NCBI GenBank assembly: GCA_963701445.1 | Contig: CAVPAM010000037.1 | Location: 4,503 to 68,502, forward strand | DNA length: 64,000 nt | Origin: CAKZLS01 sp963701445 | Lineage (GTDB): Bacteria; Pseudomonadota; Alphaproteobacteria; Rhodospirillales; Defluviicoccaceae | Direction of reading: 5' to 3' | The notes under the pieces: generated by a model | What the model saw: only the letters and a program-made list of their open reading frames with translations | Told to the model about the DNA's origin: nothing | Databases searched by the model: none | Translations under genes and position numbers: made by a program | Shown: positions 1-8,577 of the stretch, one piece after another | Position numbering within the stretch: the stretch's first letter is position 1 | How the letters are laid out: every line of letters starts with the position of its first letter

Positions 1-1
1 C

Positions 2-892
2 CTCTACCACTATGTCGTCGAGGGCGAACTCCAGGTTGGCGTCATCGGCGAGGAAAACGAAACGTTCGTGCTCGGGCCCGGCGAAGTGGTTCTGCTGCCA
101 CGGAACGACCGGCATTTGCTCGGTAGCGACCTCAGCCTGCCGCCGGTGGAAAGCCACGCGATCATTCACCCGCCGGAGCGGGACGGACTGTATGCCATCC
201 ACCATGGCGGCAACGGCGCCCGGACCCGCTTGGTGTGCGGTTTCCTCGGCTGCGATGGCATCGAGGGAAACCCGGTGCTCTCAACCCTGCCGGCGGCACT
301 CCACCTCGATGTCGAGGAGGGCGGAGCGGCGGAATGGATCCGCTCGACCTTCCAATTCGCCGCCGACGAGGTGGCGGCCGGACGGCCGGGGTCGGAAACC
401 GTGCTGGCGAAGCTTTCGGAACTGCTCTTCGTGGAGGCGGTGCGACGCTATGCCGAGAGCCTGCCGGAAGGCCGGAGCGGCTGGCTCGCTGGACTGCGCG
501 ACCCGTACGTGGCGCGCGCGCTTGCGCTGTTTCATCGCGACTCGAGCCGGTGTTGGACGATGGACGAAGTCGCCCGGGAGGTGGGGCTTTCGCGATCGGC
601 GTTGGCCGAGCGATTTACACGCCTCATCGGCGTTGCGCCCATGCACTACCTTGCGAACTGGCGGATGCAACTTGCGGCGCAGCAACTCCGCGCCACCGGC
701 GCCTCCCTTGTTCAGATCGCCGAGGCGGTCGGCTATGAATCGGAAGCCGCCTTTTCCCGGGCATTCAAGAAGGCGTTTGGAACGGCACCGGCGACTTGGC
801 GGCGCATGAAGGGTCAGGGCACCAAGATGACCGCTACCGTACAATCTGGACTCTCCACAAAGGCGACGGGGTCGCGTCGAGCATTGTGCTGA
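2..892 (+). CDS. AraC-family transcriptional regulator, 5' end missing
   Basis: The frame is open from the window edge, so the N-terminus lies outside. The first visible part (about residues 1-120) has the Gly-rich beta pattern of a cupin effector domain. The last 100 residues carry the two AraC helix-turn-helix motifs: MDEVAREVGLSRSALAERF, then a second one around QIAEAVGYESEAAFSRAFKK. The closing segment AFGTAPATWRR is typical of the family. The cupin type with this HTH pair resembles AraC proteins that sense small molecules near oxidoreductase or hydrolase genes. No target gene is evident here, and the next gene is a tautomerase 85 bp downstream. Family is certain; ligand and regulon cannot be read from the sequence. 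Confidence 0.9.
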   Translation, partial: LYHYVVEGELQVGVIGEENETFVLGPGEVVLLPRNDRHLLGSDLSLPPVESHAIIHPPERDGLYAIHHGGNGARTRLVCGFLGCDGIEGNPVLSTLPAALHLDVEEGGAAEWIRSTFQFAADEVAAGRPGSETVLAKLSELLFVEAVRRYAESLPEGRSGWLAGLRDPYVARALALFHRDSSRCWTMDEVAREVGLSRSALAERFTRLIGVAPMHYLANWRMQLAAQQLRATGASLVQIAEAVGYESEAAFSRAFKKAFGTAPATWRRMKGQGTKMTATVQSGLSTKATGSRRALC

Positions 893-977
893 TGCAGGAC
901 ACCGACCTAATCCGCGCGCGGTCACGCGGTTTCCGGGCGTCAGTTCGGGAGGGACGATAGAAGGAAGAGAGACAGCC

Positions 978-1322
978 ATGCCCCTGCTCAGGATCGAAAC
1001 CAACGTCAGCCTGGACACCGCGAACGCCGGGGCCCTCGCCGCACGGGCCTCGCGGGCCGTCGCCGGGGAACTCGGCAAGCCGGAGCGCTATGTGATGGTC
1101 ACCGTCCGGCCGGGCACGCCGATGCTCATGGCGGGGACGGCGGAGCCGGCGGCGTTCCTCGATCTCAGGAGCATCGGGTTGCCGGACGGCCGGACCGAGG
1201 CGCTTTCGGGGGCGCTTTGCCAAGTGATCGAAGGTGAAATCGGCGTTCCGCCGGATCGCGTCTACATCAACTTCGCGGACGTTCCCCGGGCGCACTGGGG
1301 CTGGAACGGCGGGACGTTCTAG
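978..1322 (+). CDS. MIF/phenylpyruvate tautomerase-like protein
   Basis: A 114-residue protein of the macrophage migration inhibitory factor superfamily. It begins MPLLRIETN, so the catalytic N-terminal proline (Pro-1 after Met removal) is present. It ends NFADVPRAHWGWNGGTF, the usual end of bacterial MIF homologues, and the length is normal (about 115). A purine-rich stretch (ggaagagag) lies ahead of the ATG. Its stop codon overlaps the stop of the convergent cysS by three bases. The family catalyses keto-enol tautomerisation of phenylpyruvate-like substrates. The natural substrate in bacteria is usually unknown, so no symbol is given. Confidence 0.88.
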   Translation: MPLLRIETNVSLDTANAGALAARASRAVAGELGKPERYVMVTVRPGTPMLMAGTAEPAAFLDLRSIGLPDGRTEALSGALCQVIEGEIGVPPDRVYINFADVPRAHWGWNGGTF

Positions 1323-2722
1323 CCTCGCCGCCAGATGGTGCCGCCGGGGCCGTCCTCGAGGACGATGCCCCGGGCGGCCAGGCCGTCGCGGATGGCGTCG
1401 GCGGCGGCGAAGTCGCGGCTCTTGCGGGCGGCTAGGCGCTTGGCGATCAGGGACTCGATCTCGTCCTCGGCGACGGTCTCGGCGCCGGCGGGCTGCCAGC
1501 GGAACCATTCCTCCGGATCCTGCTGGAGGAGGCCGAGAAGGTTGCCGGCCGCGACCAACCGGCCCTTGAGTGTTTGTTTCTCGCTGTCACCGCCGGCCTT
1601 GTTCAGGTCGGCGACCAGCTCGAAGACGTGGGCGAGGGCGGAGGGCGTGTTCAGGTCGTCGGACAGCGCGTCCAGAACGCCGCCGGGCGTTACTCCGTCT
1701 ACCGGGATTCCGTCCATGCCCGCCGTGGCGCGCAAGGCTCCATAGATGCGGTCCAGGGTCTGCCGCGCGTGCGCGACCCCGTCCCTGGTGAAGTCGATGG
1801 GCTGGCGGTAGTGGGTTTGCAGCAGCACCAGACGGATGGCCTCGCCGGGGAACTCCTTGAGCAGGTCGTGGACCGTGTAGAAGTTGCCGAGGCTCTTCGA
1901 CATCTTCTCGCCCTCGGTCATCAGATAGCCGTTGTGCATCCAATAGCGGACGAACGGCCGGTCCCCGTGGGCGCAGGTGCTCTGGGCGATCTCGTTCTCG
2001 TGGTGGGGGAAGATCAGGTCCTGGCCGCCGCCGTGGATGTCGAAGGTTTCGCCGAGATAGCGCCCGCTCATGGCCGAGCACTCGATGTGCCAGCCGGGCC
2101 GTCCCCGGCCCCAGGGGCTGGCCCAGCCGGGCTCCTCGTCCGCCGACGGCTTCCACAGCACGAAATCCTGGGGGTTCCGCTTGTAGGGCGCCACCTCGAC
2201 GCGGGCGCCGGCGATCATGTCGTCCAGCTTGCGCTGGGACAGCGCGCCGTAGCCGGGCATGGACGGCACGTCGAACAGCACGTGGCCCTCGGCCGCGTAG
2301 GCGTGGCCGTGTTCCATCAGGGCGCCGATCATCGCGACCATGTCGTCGATGTGCTTGGTGGCCCGCGGCTCCACGTCCGGATCCAGGCATCCGAGCGCGT
2401 GCATGTCGTCCCAGTAGGCCTGGGCCGTGCGCTCGGTGATGGACTCGATGGGCTCGCCGGTCTCCCGGTGCGCGGCGATGATCTTGTCGTCCACGTCGGT
2501 GATGTTGCGGACGTAGGTCACGTGGCCCGGCCCGAACCGGTGACGCAGCAGCCGGTACAGCACGTCGAACACCACCGCCGGGCGCGCGTTGCCGATGTGG
2601 GCGTAGTCGTAGACCGTCGGTCCGCACACGTACATGCGGACGTTGCCGGGGTCGATGGGCTCGAAAAGCTGCTTTTCGCGCCGGAGCGTGTTGTAGAGGT
2701 GCAGGGTCATGGTCCCGGTCAT
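1319..2722 (-). CDS. cysS: Cysteinyl-tRNA synthetase
   Basis: Class I aminoacyl-tRNA synthetase of 467 residues that charges tRNA-Cys. Near the N-terminus it has CGPTVYDYAHIGNARP, combining the zinc-ligand Cys and the HIGH-type signature. The KMSKSLGN loop sits around residue 270, and the C-terminal anticodon-binding helices end in a zinc-free tail. An open frame continues far upstream but is only the shadow of nadE. The start chosen (MTGTMTLHL) overlaps the nadE stop as ATGA, a sign of translational coupling. A second ATG four codons on (2710) is an alternative. It is last in the run aroG-pncB-nadE-cysS. Confidence 0.95.
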   Translation of the reverse strand: MTGTMTLHLYNTLRREKQLFEPIDPGNVRMYVCGPTVYDYAHIGNARPAVVFDVLYRLLRHRFGPGHVTYVRNITDVDDKIIAAHRETGEPIESITERTAQAYWDDMHALGCLDPDVEPRATKHIDDMVAMIGALMEHGHAYAAEGHVLFDVPSMPGYGALSQRKLDDMIAGARVEVAPYKRNPQDFVLWKPSADEEPGWASPWGRGRPGWHIECSAMSGRYLGETFDIHGGGQDLIFPHHENEIAQSTCAHGDRPFVRYWMHNGYLMTEGEKMSKSLGNFYTVHDLLKEFPGEAIRLVLLQTHYRQPIDFTRDGVAHARQTLDRIYGALRATAGMDGIPVDGVTPGGVLDALSDDLNTPSALAHVFELVADLNKAGGDSEKQTLKGRLVAAGNLLGLLQQDPEEWFRWQPAGAETVAEDEIESLIAKRLAARKSRDFAAADAIRDGLAARGIVLEDGPGGTIWRRG

Positions 2723-4404
2723 GCCAGAGTGGTGAAGCCGTTGGTGATCGGATAGCGGCGATCGCGGCCGAACGCCCGCTGGGTGATCTTGACGCCGGGG
2801 GGCGCCTGGCGGCGCTTGTACTCGGCGAGGTGCAGCAGGCGCCAGACCCGGCGGACGGTGGCGGGGTCGAAGCCCGCGGCGACGATGTCGCGGACCGAGC
2901 GTTCGTCCTCGATCATCGCCTTGAGGATCGCGTCCAGTTCGTCGTAGGGCGGAAGGCTGTCCTGGTCCGTCTGGTCGGGCCGAAGCTCGGCGCTGGGCGG
3001 CTTGGTGATCACGCGTTCGGGGATGACCCGGCCGGCCGGCCCCAGGCATCCCTCGGGCAGCGTCCGGTTGCGCCAGCGGGCGAGGTCGAACACGGTGGTC
3101 TTGTAGACATCCTTCAGCACCGAGAACCCGCCGCACATGTCGCCGTAGAGCGTCGCGTATCCCACCGACATCTCCGACTTGTTGCCGGTGGTGAGCACCA
3201 TGTGTCCGAGCTTGTTGCTGATGGCCATCAGCACGATCCCGCGCACGCGCGCCTGGATGTTCTCCTCGGTGACGTCCGCCGGGCGGCCCGCGAACACGCC
3301 GCGCATCATCGCGTCGAACGCCTCCATGGCCGGTTCGATGGCGACCGAGTCGAGGCTCACGCCGAGCAATCCGGCGGTCTCGGCGGCGTCCTCCAGGCTC
3401 TCCGTGGACGTATAGGGCGACGGCATCATCACGCAGTGGACCCGTTCGGTGCCGAGCGCGTCCACCGCCACCGCCGCCGTCAACGCGCTGTCGACGCCGC
3501 CGGACAGGCCGAGGACCACGCCGGGGAAACCGTTCTTTTCCACATAGTCGCGCAAACCGAGGGTCATGGCGCTGTAAACGGCCTCGAGCCCCTCCGAGAC
3601 GGGTTCCACGCTTCCGCCCGTGCCGGTGTCCGTGCTTTTTTCCGGGCCCTCGAAGACCAGACCTCCGCCGGCGGACCGCCAGCGGGTTGCCGTCACCGAG
3701 GTCCGCCAGGCCGGCGCCCGGTCGCGCAGCCGCCCATGGCCATCGAGCACGAAGGACGCGCCGTCGAACACCAGTTCGTCCTGCCCGCCCACCAGGTTCA
3801 CGTAGACCAGCGGGATACAGGCCTCGACGACCCGGTCGGCGGCGAGTTCGTAGCGGACGTTGGGCTTGTCGATCTCGAACGGCGAGCCGTTCAGCACGAC
3901 GAAAATCTCGGCGCCCTCGCGGCGCAGATGGCGGGCGACGCCGGGACCCCACATGTCCTCGCAGACCATGACGCCCAACCGCGCGCCCCGGAAGTCGACG
4001 GGCTCGGGCAGGGGGCCGGCGGCGAAGACCCGCTTCTCGTCGAACACGCCATAGTTGGGAAGGGCGTGCTTGAGGCGGATCGCGGCGATCTCTCCGCCGT
4101 CCAGCAGGAGGGCCGCGTTGTAGAGGCCGCCGTCGTGGCGCCACGGCGCGCCGACGAGCAGCGCCGGTCCGCCGCCGGCGGTGTCCCGCGCCAGGGTGGC
4201 GACGGCGCCTTCGATATGGTCCTGGAAGGAGCGCCTCAGGACCAGGTCCTCGGGCGGGTATCCGGCGACCGCCAGCTCGCCGCACACCACCAGGCCGGCG
4301 TCCGGAACCTCGGCGCGGGCGGCGCGGATGCGTTCGACGTTGCCGTCCACGTCGCCGACGGTCGGATTGATCTGGGCAATCGCCAGGACAAGGGTGTCTG
4401 TCAT
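2719..4404 (-). CDS. nadE: Glutamine-dependent NAD+ synthetase
   Basis: A 561-residue two-domain enzyme that amidates nicotinic acid adenine dinucleotide to NAD+. Residues 1 to about 270 are a nitrilase-type glutaminase with the Glu (CGELAVAGYPPEDL), Lys (RLKHALPNYGVFDE) and Cys (VMVCEDMWGP) triad motifs. From about residue 285 follows the N-type ATP pyrophosphatase domain with the PP-loop LGLSGGVDSAL. Length fits the bacterial glutamine-using form. It sits 43 bp downstream of a nicotinate phosphoribosyltransferase gene, so two steps of the Preiss-Handler route are side by side. Its stop overlaps the cysS start. Confidence 0.95.
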   Translation of the reverse strand: MTDTLVLAIAQINPTVGDVDGNVERIRAARAEVPDAGLVVCGELAVAGYPPEDLVLRRSFQDHIEGAVATLARDTAGGGPALLVGAPWRHDGGLYNAALLLDGGEIAAIRLKHALPNYGVFDEKRVFAAGPLPEPVDFRGARLGVMVCEDMWGPGVARHLRREGAEIFVVLNGSPFEIDKPNVRYELAADRVVEACIPLVYVNLVGGQDELVFDGASFVLDGHGRLRDRAPAWRTSVTATRWRSAGGGLVFEGPEKSTDTGTGGSVEPVSEGLEAVYSAMTLGLRDYVEKNGFPGVVLGLSGGVDSALTAAVAVDALGTERVHCVMMPSPYTSTESLEDAAETAGLLGVSLDSVAIEPAMEAFDAMMRGVFAGRPADVTEENIQARVRGIVLMAISNKLGHMVLTTGNKSEMSVGYATLYGDMCGGFSVLKDVYKTTVFDLARWRNRTLPEGCLGPAGRVIPERVITKPPSAELRPDQTDQDSLPPYDELDAILKAMIEDERSVRDIVAAGFDPATVRRVWRLLHLAEYKRRQAPPGVKITQRAFGRDRRYPITNGFTTLA

Positions 4405-4447
4405 CGCGCGCGAATGTTCCTGGGTCTCGAGGGGACGCGGGTCCCGG

Positions 4448-5677
4448 TTACGGGGCGATCTTCTCCGATCTCTTCTTGATCAGGAATTCACGGCCCACTT
4501 TTACGGACGCGACACCGTCGTACTCGACGATATCGGCGGTGGCATAGGTTTCGCGCCAGCTGTCCGGAAGGAAGGAGCCCGTGCCGATGATGTCGATGGG
4601 CGCGCCCACGTCGCCCATGACCCTGCACTTGTCCACGTTGAACCCGGAACTGACGACGATTTTCACCCGGTCGAAGCCGGCCGCGTCCAGTTGCTCGCGC
4701 ATGTGAAACACCGCGGCCGCCGAAACACCCGTACCGGTGAGGTATCGCAGCTCGGTGTCGTTGCGGTAGCGCCGGACCGCGATCGGCGCGTGACGCTCGA
4801 GGACCGCGTAGGATTCCTGGGGGTCGAGTCCCTCCACGAACCGGCCGCCGTGGGTGTCCAGCCGGACCCCGAGGCGCCCCTGGGCGGCCATCTCCGGGAA
4901 CCGCCGGCAGACCGCCAGCGCATCCGTCAGTTCCTGGCCGAAGTAGTCCACCAGCACCGTCATGTTGTCGTCCGGGAAGGTCTCCACGAACATTTCGGCC
5001 GCGCGCACCGTGGATCCGGCGTACCCGATCAGCGCGTGCGGCATGGTGCCGAGGCCGCGCTCGCAGCCGAAATAGTGGGCGGTGGCGTCATTGGCGTTGC
5101 CGATGAACCCCTTGGCTCCCGACTCGGCCCGCGCGGCGGCGGAGCCGACCGAGGCGGCGTAAGCCATCAGTTCCTCCATTTCGATGCCGGCGCAATGGCG
5201 GGCGTCCATGGCGAGAAAGGCCACGTGGGGAAGATCCATGCACATGGTGAAGGCGTTGTAGGCGGCCACGCACGCGGCGCCCAGCTTCTGCAGGTAGATC
5301 GTCTCCAGGTCGACCAGGTGATAGAAGGAGCCGGTCAGGTAGAGCAGCGGCTCGCCGGCGCCGACCCAGTCGCCCTCCTTGTGGTTGAGGTCGATCAGGA
5401 ACTGAATGCCGCGCGACACGGCGACGGCCTCCAGCCACTGCACCATCAACCTGGGCGTGAACACCACCGGACGGCGCATGAAGACCGCGTAACAGACCGT
5501 CTTGTCGCCGAACCGCGCGATGGCCTCCTTGGTCCTGACGAAATAACGGTCCGTCCACTGGCCGACGTCGGCCGGCGCGGGCCCGATGGCCGTGGGCCGG
5601 CGCGCGCCGGAACCGGACGATCCGGACGGCTCGGCGCTGTCAGGACGAGGCGATGGCCCGGCGGCGTTCACGGTCAC
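4448..5677 (-). CDS. Nicotinate phosphoribosyltransferase family protein
   Basis: A 409-residue protein of the NadC/PncB phosphoribosyltransferase fold. It contains the family blocks TDRYFVRTKEAIARFGD at the N-terminus, LDTHGGRFVEGLDP in the middle and KIVVSSGFNVDKCRVMG followed by IDIIGTGSF for phosphate binding. It should convert nicotinate and PRPP to NaMN, feeding the adjacent NadE. The start is a GTG lying 38 bp inside the end of aroG. The first 35 residues are Pro/Ser/Gly-rich and not conserved in the family, so the true start could be later. pncB is the likely name, but this branch is divergent from the enterobacterial enzyme. Confidence 0.82.
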   Translation of the reverse strand: MTVNAAGPSPRPDSAEPSGSSGSGARRPTAIGPAPADVGQWTDRYFVRTKEAIARFGDKTVCYAVFMRRPVVFTPRLMVQWLEAVAVSRGIQFLIDLNHKEGDWVGAGEPLLYLTGSFYHLVDLETIYLQKLGAACVAAYNAFTMCMDLPHVAFLAMDARHCAGIEMEELMAYAASVGSAAARAESGAKGFIGNANDATAHYFGCERGLGTMPHALIGYAGSTVRAAEMFVETFPDDNMTVLVDYFGQELTDALAVCRRFPEMAAQGRLGVRLDTHGGRFVEGLDPQESYAVLERHAPIAVRRYRNDTELRYLTGTGVSAAAVFHMREQLDAAGFDRVKIVVSSGFNVDKCRVMGDVGAPIDIIGTGSFLPDSWRETYATADIVEYDGVASVKVGREFLIKKRSEKIAP

Positions 5678-7028
5678 GGGTTCGGCCCTCCTTCAGGGTC
5701 TCGGCAAGCAGAAACGCGAGTTCCAGGGCCTGGCTGGCGTTCAGCCTGGGATCGCAATGCGTGTCGTACCGGTCACTGAGCCTCGCCTCGGTGATGGCCT
5801 GGGCGCCGCCCACGCACTCGGTGACGTCCTGGCCGGTCATTTCGAAATGAACGCCGCCGGGATAGGTCCCTTGTTCCTCGTGGACATCGAAAAACGTCCG
5901 CACCTCCTCGAGGATCGTGTCGAAGTGACGGGTCTTGTATCCGTTGGCGCTGGCGACCGTGTTGGAATGCATGGGGTCGGACACCCAGATCACGTTGCGC
6001 CCGTTGTTCCTGACGGCGCTGATCAGGCGCGGCAGCACGGCGCGGATCTTTTCCGGTCCCATCCGGACGATGAGGGTCAGCCGGCCCGGCTCGTTGGCCG
6101 GGCTGAGGATATCGATCAGCCTCAGAAGCTCGTCGGGCTCCATGGTCGGGCCGATCTTGACGCCGAGCGGATTTGCCACGCCGCGCAGAAACTCCACGTG
6201 CGCGCCGTCCAGTTGGCGGGTGCGCTCGCCGATCCAGAGCAGGTGCGCCGAGGTGTCGTAGCGGTCTCCGCTGGTGGAATCGACGCGGGTCATCGCTTCC
6301 TCGAACGGAAGCAGCAAGGCTTCGTGGGAGGTGTACAGGCTCGTATAGCGAAGCTGCGGGATCGAGTCCGAGGTCACCCCGCAAGCGGCCATGAACGCCA
6401 GCGACTCGGTCAACTGGTCCGCCAGGTTCTGGTAGCGGTGGCCCTGCGGACTGTCGGCGACGAACCCCAGGGTCCATCGGTTGACCTCGTTGAGGTCGGC
6501 GTACCCGCCCTGGGCGAAGGCGCGCAGCAGGTTCAACGTGGCCGCCGACTGATTGTAGGCCTGGATCATGCGTTGCGGATCGGGAATTCTCGCCTCCGGC
6601 GTGAACTCCATTCCGTTGATCATGTCGCCGCGGTAGCTCGGCAGCGTCACCCCGTCGATGGTCTCGGTGTCGGCGGAACGGGGTTTCGCGAACTGCCCCG
6701 CGAGGCGTCCGACCTTGACCACCGGCACGGTCGCGCCGAACGTGAGCACCACCGCCATCTGCAGCAGGACGCGGAACATGTCGCGGATATTGTCCGGGTG
6801 GAATTCCGCGAAGCTCTCCGCGCAGTCTCCGCCCTGAAGCAGGAATGCCCGCCCCTCGGCGACGTCCGCCAGCTCCTTCTTGAGGCGGCGGGCCTCGCCG
6901 GCGAACACCAGCGGCGGATAGCGCCGAAGTTGCTTCTCCACGGCGGCCAGCTTCCCGCTATCCGGATAGTCGGGAATCTGGCAGATCGGCTTGTCGCGCC
7001 AGCTCGTCAAGCTCCAGGGATTACTCAT
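5640..7028 (-). CDS. aroG: Class II 3-deoxy-7-phosphoheptulonate (DAHP) synthase
   Basis: A 462-residue plant-type (class II) DAHP synthase, first enzyme of the shikimate pathway, joining PEP and erythrose 4-phosphate. Diagnostic segments are SWRDKPICQIPDYPD at the N-terminus, LLQGGDCAESF with a metal-ligand Cys, VKVGRLAGQFAKPRS, VWVSDPMHSNT and the C-terminal EARLSDRYDTHCDPRLNASQ. Length and start are normal for the family. It is the first gene of the minus-strand run; its 3' end overlaps the next gene by 38 bp. Upstream lies a tandem 14-bp repeat that may be regulatory. The symbol varies between genomes (aroG, aroF, aroA2). Confidence 0.93.
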   Translation of the reverse strand: MSNPWSLTSWRDKPICQIPDYPDSGKLAAVEKQLRRYPPLVFAGEARRLKKELADVAEGRAFLLQGGDCAESFAEFHPDNIRDMFRVLLQMAVVLTFGATVPVVKVGRLAGQFAKPRSADTETIDGVTLPSYRGDMINGMEFTPEARIPDPQRMIQAYNQSAATLNLLRAFAQGGYADLNEVNRWTLGFVADSPQGHRYQNLADQLTESLAFMAACGVTSDSIPQLRYTSLYTSHEALLLPFEEAMTRVDSTSGDRYDTSAHLLWIGERTRQLDGAHVEFLRGVANPLGVKIGPTMEPDELLRLIDILSPANEPGRLTLIVRMGPEKIRAVLPRLISAVRNNGRNVIWVSDPMHSNTVASANGYKTRHFDTILEEVRTFFDVHEEQGTYPGGVHFEMTGQDVTECVGGAQAITEARLSDRYDTHCDPRLNASQALELAFLLAETLKEGRTRDRERRRAIASS

Positions 7029-7090
7029 CGAAAATGTCTCTAAGCTGTGGGTGTGAGTTCAGGCTATACGCCCGTGCAACCCAATTTTCA

Positions 7091-7118
7091 ATTAAAGCTC
7101 AATAATTAAAGCTCAATA
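7091..7118. repeat. Tandem 14-bp repeat upstream of aroG
   Basis: Two exact back-to-back copies of attaaagctcaata, in an AT-rich gap between gor and aroG whose surroundings are GC-rich. They lie 60-90 bp upstream of the aroG start on the opposite strand. They could be an operator or simply a slippage duplication in the promoter. No other copy was noticed in the window. Confidence 0.75.
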
Positions 7119-7151
7119 TAGCGCGGCGCGGAAGACGGTTTCGGCGGACCA

Positions 7152-8508
7152 CTAGGCGCCCGGCCGCTTTTCGCGCATTGTAACGAATTCCTCGGCGGCG
7201 GTCGGATGAATTCCGACGGTGGCGTCGAACTGGGCCTTGGTCGCCCCGCACTTGAGCGCGATGGCGATGCCCTGGATGATTTCGGCCGCGTCGCCGCCGA
7301 CCATGTGGCAACCGAGCACCCGGTCCGTTTCGCGGTCGACGATGATCTTCATCATCGTCCGCTCCTCGCCGCCGGCAAGCGTGTGCTTCATCGGCCTGAA
7401 CCGCGTGATGTAGACATCGATGGGGCGAGCCTCCGCCGCTTCCGCCTCGGTCAGGCCGACGGAACCGATGGGCGGCTGGCTGAAAACCGCCGATGGCACG
7501 TTGGCGTGGTCGGGCTTGGTGGGACGGCCGCCGTACAGGGTTTCGGCCACCGCCTGGCCTTCCTTGATGGCCACGGGCGTCAGGTTGATACGGTCAGTGC
7601 AATCGCCGACGGCGTAGATGTTGGGCACGCTGCTCCGCGAGTACTGGTCGACCACGACGGCGCCCGCGTCGTTGAACCGGACGCCGGCCTCCTCGAGACC
7701 GATGCCCTGGATCTTCGGCAACCGCCCGGTGGCGTACATCACCACGTCCGCGTCCACGGTGGAGCCATCGGCCAACGCCACCGTCAACGCCCCGTTGGCC
7801 TTTTCGATACGCGACACCTTCGCGTCGAACCGGAGGTCGATGCCCTTCTTCCGCATTTCCTCCGCCAACGTGTCGCGGACATCGTTGTCGAAGCCGCGCA
7901 GGAACAGCGGCCCGCGATAAAGCTGCGTGACGCGCGATCCGAGGCCATGGAAAATACCGGCGAACTCCACGGCGATGTAGCCGCCGCCGACGACGACGAT
8001 GCGCTCCGGCAGGCGGTCGAGGAAGAACGCCTCGTTGGAGGTGATCACGTGTTCCACGCCCGGGACATCGGGGACCGCCGGCCATCCGCCGGTCGCGATC
8101 AGGATATTGTCCGCGGTGAAGGTCTTGTCGCCGACCGCCACGGTATGAGCGTCGAGCAGGCGGGCGTGACCATTGATGATCTCCACGCCGGCGTTGCCGA
8201 GGAGATTTTCGTAGATGCCGTTGAGCCGCTGGATTTCCGTGTTCTTGTTGGCGATCAGCCGCGACCAGTCGAAGCGGGTGTCGCCGACGGTCCAGCCGAA
8301 GCCGGCCGCGTCGTGAAAATCTTCGCGGAAATGCGAGGCGTACACCAGCAAGCTTTTTCGGCACGCAGCCGACGTTGACGCAGGTGCCGCCGAGGTAGCG
8401 CTCCTCGGCGACCGCGACGCGGGCCCCGAGGGTCGCCGCGATGCGCGACGCCCGGACGCCGCCCGAACCGGCGCCGATGGTGAAAAGGTCGTAATCGTAG
8501 CTGGACAT
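7152..8508 (-). CDS. gor: Glutathione-disulfide reductase, frameshifted near residue 52
   Basis: FAD-dependent pyridine nucleotide-disulfide oxidoreductase that reduces oxidised glutathione with NADPH. It starts MSSYDYDLFTIGAGSGGVRA (FAD dinucleotide fold), and GGTCVNVGCVPKK supplies the redox CxxxxC pair. At about 8353 one extra base after the lysines moves the frame. The rest, from LLVYASHFREDF through the NADPH fold IVVVGGGYIAVEFAG to the dimer motif GIHPTAAEEFVT, is intact in the second frame. Without the indel the protein is about 452 residues, normal for Gor. The lone indel in an otherwise perfect gene favours a sequencing error over a true null. Confidence 0.88.
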
Positions 8509-8577
8509 GAGCGAATACCATCAGGGGCCGCCGGCATGAACGCCGGTCGGCCGTTTCACAATGAGCGGCGGGACCCG

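Noticed and set aside
2830..4479. Long plus-strand frame over nadE
   Set aside because: Antisense shadow of a clear NAD+ synthetase; no domain features of its own.
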